A stretch of DNA of 8,731 bases from Acidobacteriaceae bacterium (lineage in GTDB: Bacteria; Acidobacteriota; Terriglobia; Terriglobales; Acidobacteriaceae), in contig PMCH01000084.1 in the NCBI GenBank assembly GCA_003154055.1, forward strand, positions 24,882 to 33,612, read 5' to 3'. The notes under the pieces are model-generated. The model saw only the letters and a list, made by a program, of their open reading frames with translations. It had not been told where the DNA came from and did not search any database. A program made the position numbers and the translations under genes. Position 1 is the stretch's first letter. Each line of letters starts with the position of its first letter. Shown here in pieces: positions 6,434 through 8,731 of the stretch.

Positions 6434-7237
6434 CTAAGCGGACGGCACCGCATAGCGGGCGAGCAGGATGGCGCGGATGAGGCCGCCCATGGTGAATTCA
6501 CGGGCTTCGATCGCGACGGGCAGATTCAGTTCGCGGAGCGTGGCCGAGGTGACCGGGCCAATGGATGCAAATTGAATACTCTTGAGAGAAGCTGCGCGGG
6601 CCGGGCCCAGCAGTTCTGCAAAATTCCTCACCGTTGAGGAACTCGTGAAGGTCACCACATGAGGACGGCGGGCCGCATTCTTCATCAGTGCGTGCAGGCG
6701 CGCCCGCGACTTTTCCGGGACTACCGTTTCGTAGGCCTCGACCACATCAACCGCAGCGCCGGCGGCCCGTAATTCCTCAGGGATCACGTCGCGGGCAACT
6801 TTCGCCCGGATGAGAAGGACTCGTTTCCCGTTGACCTTGTCGCGCAAGCTTTTCACCACCGATTCCGCTACGTATTCTTCCGGAACCATTTTTACTTTCA
6901 GGCCATGCTTGACGATGGCTTTCTTGGTGGCCGGGCCGATGGCAGCGATCTGCAGATGCTTGAGCTTCGTCTTGGGGATGCGGTGTCTACGCAGGCGCTG
7001 CCACATCGCCTCGACGCCATTCACGCTGGTCAGGATGAGCCAGTCGTAGGTGCGGAGATTGTTCAGCGCGTCGTCGAGAGGTTGGAACGAGGCAGGCTTG
7101 CGGATTTCAATAAAAGGAATTTCGATGACGCTTGCGCCCAGGCCGCGGAGCGCCACGGAGAGACTGCCGGCCTGATGGCGGGCGCGTCCGACGAGAATGC
7201 GGGTTCCAGCGAGAGGACGTTTTTCGTTGGGCTTCAT
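6434..7237 (-). CDS. hemD: Uroporphyrinogen-III synthase
   Basis: HemD cyclises hydroxymethylbilane with inversion of ring D to give uroporphyrinogen III, the common precursor of haem, sirohaem and corrinoids. The 267-residue length is normal. The protein has the two-lobed HemD pattern: GTRILVGRAR at the start, TSVNGVEAM (70-78), IGPATKKAI (100-108) and VPEEYVAESVVKSL (118-131), then KRVLLIRA (138-145), VVEAYETV (165-172), FTSSSTV (197-203) and IGPVTSATL (226-234). The family is poorly conserved but these anchors and the context make the call safe. The ATG at 7237 comes after GCCCC with no Shine-Dalgarno; the heptamer array sits directly upstream. It is downstream of hemC on the same strand, 94 bp away, so co-transcription is likely but translation is not coupled. 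Confidence 0.93.
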   Translation of the reverse strand: MKPNEKRPLAGTRILVGRARHQAGSLSVALRGLGASVIEIPFIEIRKPASFQPLDDALNNLRTYDWLILTSVNGVEAMWQRLRRHRIPKTKLKHLQIAAIGPATKKAIVKHGLKVKMVPEEYVAESVVKSLRDKVNGKRVLLIRAKVARDVIPEELRAAGAAVDVVEAYETVVPEKSRARLHALMKNAARRPHVVTFTSSSTVRNFAELLGPARAASLKSIQFASIGPVTSATLRELNLPVAIEAREFTMGGLIRAILLARYAVPSA

Positions 7238-7242
7238 GGGGC

Positions 7243-7279
7243 AGTAGTCAGTAGCTAGTAGCTAGTAGTCAGTAGTCAG
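7243..7279. repeat. Phased 7-bp tandem repeat (five copies) between hemC and hemD
   Basis: Plus-strand units are AGTAGTC, AGTAGCT, AGTAGCT, AGTAGTC and AGTAGTC with no gaps (7243-7277), followed by AG of a sixth. Only the last two bases vary (TC or CT). The array ends 5 bp before the hemD start codon on the transcribed side, where the mRNA leader would carry the complementary GACTACT/AGCTACT units. Heptamer arrays are known as STRR elements in cyanobacteria; this one is comparable in form but I cannot assign it to a described family. Confidence 0.8.
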
Positions 7280-7288
7280 GAACTGCCT

Positions 7289-7309
7289 ATCCCTCGCTTC
7301 GCTCGGGAT
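7289..7309. repeat. Intergenic hairpin ATCCC...GGGAT next to the heptamer array
   Basis: ATCCC (7289-7293) and GGGAT (7305-7309) form a 5-bp stem around an 11-nt loop whose core TCGCTTCGCT could pair further (GC-TTC-GC). The sequence around it, CCCTCGCTTCGCTCGGGATG, is of a type I have seen dispersed between genes in several bacterial phyla. It lies 12 bp from the heptamer array, so the gap looks assembled from two repeat types. It has no T-run on either side that would make it a terminator. Confidence 0.5.
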
Positions 7310-7331
7310 GACAATCCGTAGAGGATCATCC

Positions 7332-8267
7332 TCACGGCTGCTGCGGGAGGGCGAATCCTTCTCCATACACTTCCTCGAGAATAGCATCACCGCCGCGGCG
7401 GAGAAGGGTTTCACCCACTTCGTCACCCAGGCGCACCGGGTCGTCGCCATCGCGGGTTTCACGCAGGACCTTGGTGCCGTCGGGATGCGCGACCAGGGCG
7501 CTCAGGTGAATGCGTCCGTTCTTCACTTCTGCGAAGGCTCCGATGGGGACCTGGCAGCCGCCGCCCAGTTTATTGAGCAGGGCTCGCTCACACGTGGTGG
7601 TGGCACGCGCCGCCGCGTTGTCGAGGAAGGCCAGGTGAGCGCGGGTGGCGGCGTCTCCGCGGCGGATTTCGATGCCGAGAGCGCCTTGTCCGGCGGCGGG
7701 AGTCATTACTTCGGCAGGAATAACCTGGCGAACGAGTTGCGTCTTTCCAAGACGGTTCAGGCCGGCGGCGGCGAGGATAATGGCGTCGTAGTCTCCGGCT
7801 TCGAGTTTGCGCAGGCGCGTATCCACGTTGCCGCGCAGGGGATGAATCTTGAGATCGGGACGGATGGCCATCAACTGGGCTTGGCGGCGCAGGCTGCTGG
7901 TGCCGACGTTCGCTCCCTGGGGGAGCGCCTCAATGCTGGTGAAATTCACAGAACAGAAGACGTCGCGCGGATTTTCGCGCGTGGTGATGGCGGCAATTTC
8001 GAAATCAGAGGCCAGTTCGGTGGGCAGATCCTTGAGGCTGTGAACGGCGAGATCCACGCGATTTTCGACCAGAGCTTCTTCAATTTCCTTGGTGAACATG
8101 CCCTTGGTGCCGACCTTGGCGAGAGCGACGTCGGTGATTTTATCGCCGGTGGTCTTGATGATTTCCAACTCAACGGTGTGACCCTGCGCACGCAGCAGGT
8201 CGGAAATGTGGTGGGCTTGCCAGAGGGCTAGTTGCGAGCCGCGGGAGCCGATGCGCAGGTGAGCCAT
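7332..8267 (-). CDS. hemC: Porphobilinogen deaminase (hydroxymethylbilane synthase)
   Basis: HemC joins four porphobilinogen molecules into hydroxymethylbilane in the cytoplasm, using a dipyrromethane cofactor bound to a cysteine. The 311 residues are full length. Motifs in order: RIGSRGSQLALWQA (5-18), KTTGDKI (38-44), GTKGMFTKEIEEAL (53-66), VDLAVHSLKDLPT (71-83) with catalytic Asp80, GTSSLRRQAQL (122-132) with substrate-binding Arg127 and Arg128, RGNVDTRL (145-152), AAGQGALGIE (191-200) and LGGGCQVPIGA (234-244), where Cys238 carries the cofactor. All key residues are intact. The ATG at 8267 shares its A with the last base of the hemA TAA stop, so the two genes should be translationally coupled; a GGGAG sits 10 nt before the ATG. 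Its product feeds HemD, encoded next on the strand. Confidence 0.98.
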   Translation of the reverse strand: MAHLRIGSRGSQLALWQAHHISDLLRAQGHTVELEIIKTTGDKITDVALAKVGTKGMFTKEIEEALVENRVDLAVHSLKDLPTELASDFEIAAITTRENPRDVFCSVNFTSIEALPQGANVGTSSLRRQAQLMAIRPDLKIHPLRGNVDTRLRKLEAGDYDAIILAAAGLNRLGKTQLVRQVIPAEVMTPAAGQGALGIEIRRGDAATRAHLAFLDNAAARATTTCERALLNKLGGGCQVPIGAFAEVKNGRIHLSALVAHPDGTKVLRETRDGDDPVRLGDEVGETLLRRGGDAILEEVYGEGFALPQQP

Positions 8268-8731
8268 TAGTTGGGCGCTCCCGAGTCTCCGCCCGACTTG
8301 GCGACGGGCTGCCTTTCTTTTTCTTTGTCTTTGTCCTGGAGGTTGAAAAGCCGGCGCACCAGTTCGACGACAGTCGTGGACTCCGGATCGCGCGCGGCAG
8401 TCTTCAGGGTGCTGATGGGTGTGTGCATGATCTTGTTGATAATGCCGCGACTAAGTGCCTCCACGGCGAGTTCCTGCTCGGGCGACATCGAGCCGAGGCG
8501 TCCGCGCACACGGTCGATTTCGGCCTGGCGGATGGTCTCGAGATGGTCTTGCAGGCTGACGATGGTGGGGACGACATCGAGAGTCTGAAGGCGCGCCTGA
8601 AATTTGTCGACTTCCGCGTTGACGATCGCCTCGGCCTTCTCTGCTTCCTTCTTGCGATCGGCGACGTGGCTGGAGACGGCTTGCTGGAGGTCGTCAATGT
8701 CGTAAACGAAAATTCCATCGACCTTGTTGAG
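8267..8731 (-). CDS. hemA: Glutamyl-tRNA reductase, C-terminal part (5' end outside window)
   Basis: The frame is open from the right edge to a TAA at 8269-8267, giving 154 residues. They match the end of the NADPH-binding domain and the C-terminal dimerisation domain of HemA: VDGIFVYDIDDLQQ at the visible start, then the charged helix region RKKEAEKAEAIV, VPTIVSLQ, IRQAEIDRVRGRL, and NKIMHTPISTLK. The family reduces glutamyl-tRNA(Glu) to glutamate-1-semialdehyde, the committed step of the C5 route to 5-aminolaevulinate. The catalytic N-terminal domain and start are not visible. After the conserved helices comes a charged, probably disordered tail (about 26 residues, DKDKEKERQ onward). It is the first gene of the visible hemA-hemC-hemD block, and its stop overlaps the hemC start. 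Confidence 0.95.
   Translation of the reverse strand, partial: LNKVDGIFVYDIDDLQQAVSSHVADRKKEAEKAEAIVNAEVDKFQARLQTLDVVPTIVSLQDHLETIRQAEIDRVRGRLGSMSPEQELAVEALSRGIINKIMHTPISTLKTAARDPESTTVVELVRRLFNLQDKDKEKERQPVAKSGGDSGAPN

Noticed and set aside
7308..8231. 307-codon plus-strand open frame opposite hemC
   Set aside because: It is entirely antisense to hemC, whose motifs are unmistakable; the GC-rich codon pattern keeps the opposite frame open. No domain or start signal supports it.

Overview
The window is about 60% G+C and carries ordinary, densely packed bacterial chromosomal DNA. I infer a soil-type member of the Acidobacteriota. The grounds are a secreted protein whose N-terminus (SLGDVAREQ and a basic stretch after it) resembles many acidobacterial exported proteins, small hairpin and heptamer intergenic repeats of a kind I associate with that phylum, and the hemA-hemC-hemD order. 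This assignment rests on memory of families, not on a search. An outer-membrane beta-barrel protein shows that the cell is diderm.

Layout: (1) 1-1109, minus strand, is a nearly complete membrane-dipeptidase-like (M19) protein whose usual zinc ligands are partly replaced. It diverges across a 140-bp gap from (2) 1250-3484, plus strand, a patatin phospholipase fused to a POTRA-like segment and an outer-membrane barrel (PlpD-like, type Vd). (3) A tRNA-Val(TAC) with encoded CCA lies on the minus strand at 3493-3569 with its own likely promoter, converging on the patatin gene with only 8 bp between. (4) A REP-like pair of hairpins at 3693-3746 precedes (5) a YdjC/ChbG/HpnK-type carbohydrate deacetylase (plus, to 4756) and (6) a tandem PilZ protein (plus, 4874-5545). 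(7) A small secreted protein of unknown function (minus, 5576-6295) converges on the PilZ gene. (8) The rest is a minus-strand haem-biosynthesis block: hemA (3' part, entering from the right edge), hemC overlapping it by one base, then a 94-bp gap holding a perfectly phased 7-bp tandem repeat and a hairpin, then hemD.

Functionally the hem genes form one unit: glutamyl-tRNA reductase, hydroxymethylbilane synthase and uroporphyrinogen-III synthase. They carry glutamyl-tRNA towards uroporphyrinogen III, with other enzymes encoded elsewhere. The remaining genes are single transcription units with no obvious common pathway, although several act at the cell envelope (exported M19 protein, outer-membrane patatin, secreted protein) and one is a probable c-di-GMP effector. 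I found no phage, IS, CRISPR, toxin-antitoxin or defence genes. The signals most worth following are the ligand-poor M19 protein, the heptamer array in front of hemD, and the tandem PilZ protein with one degenerate domain. None amounts to a clearly new system.
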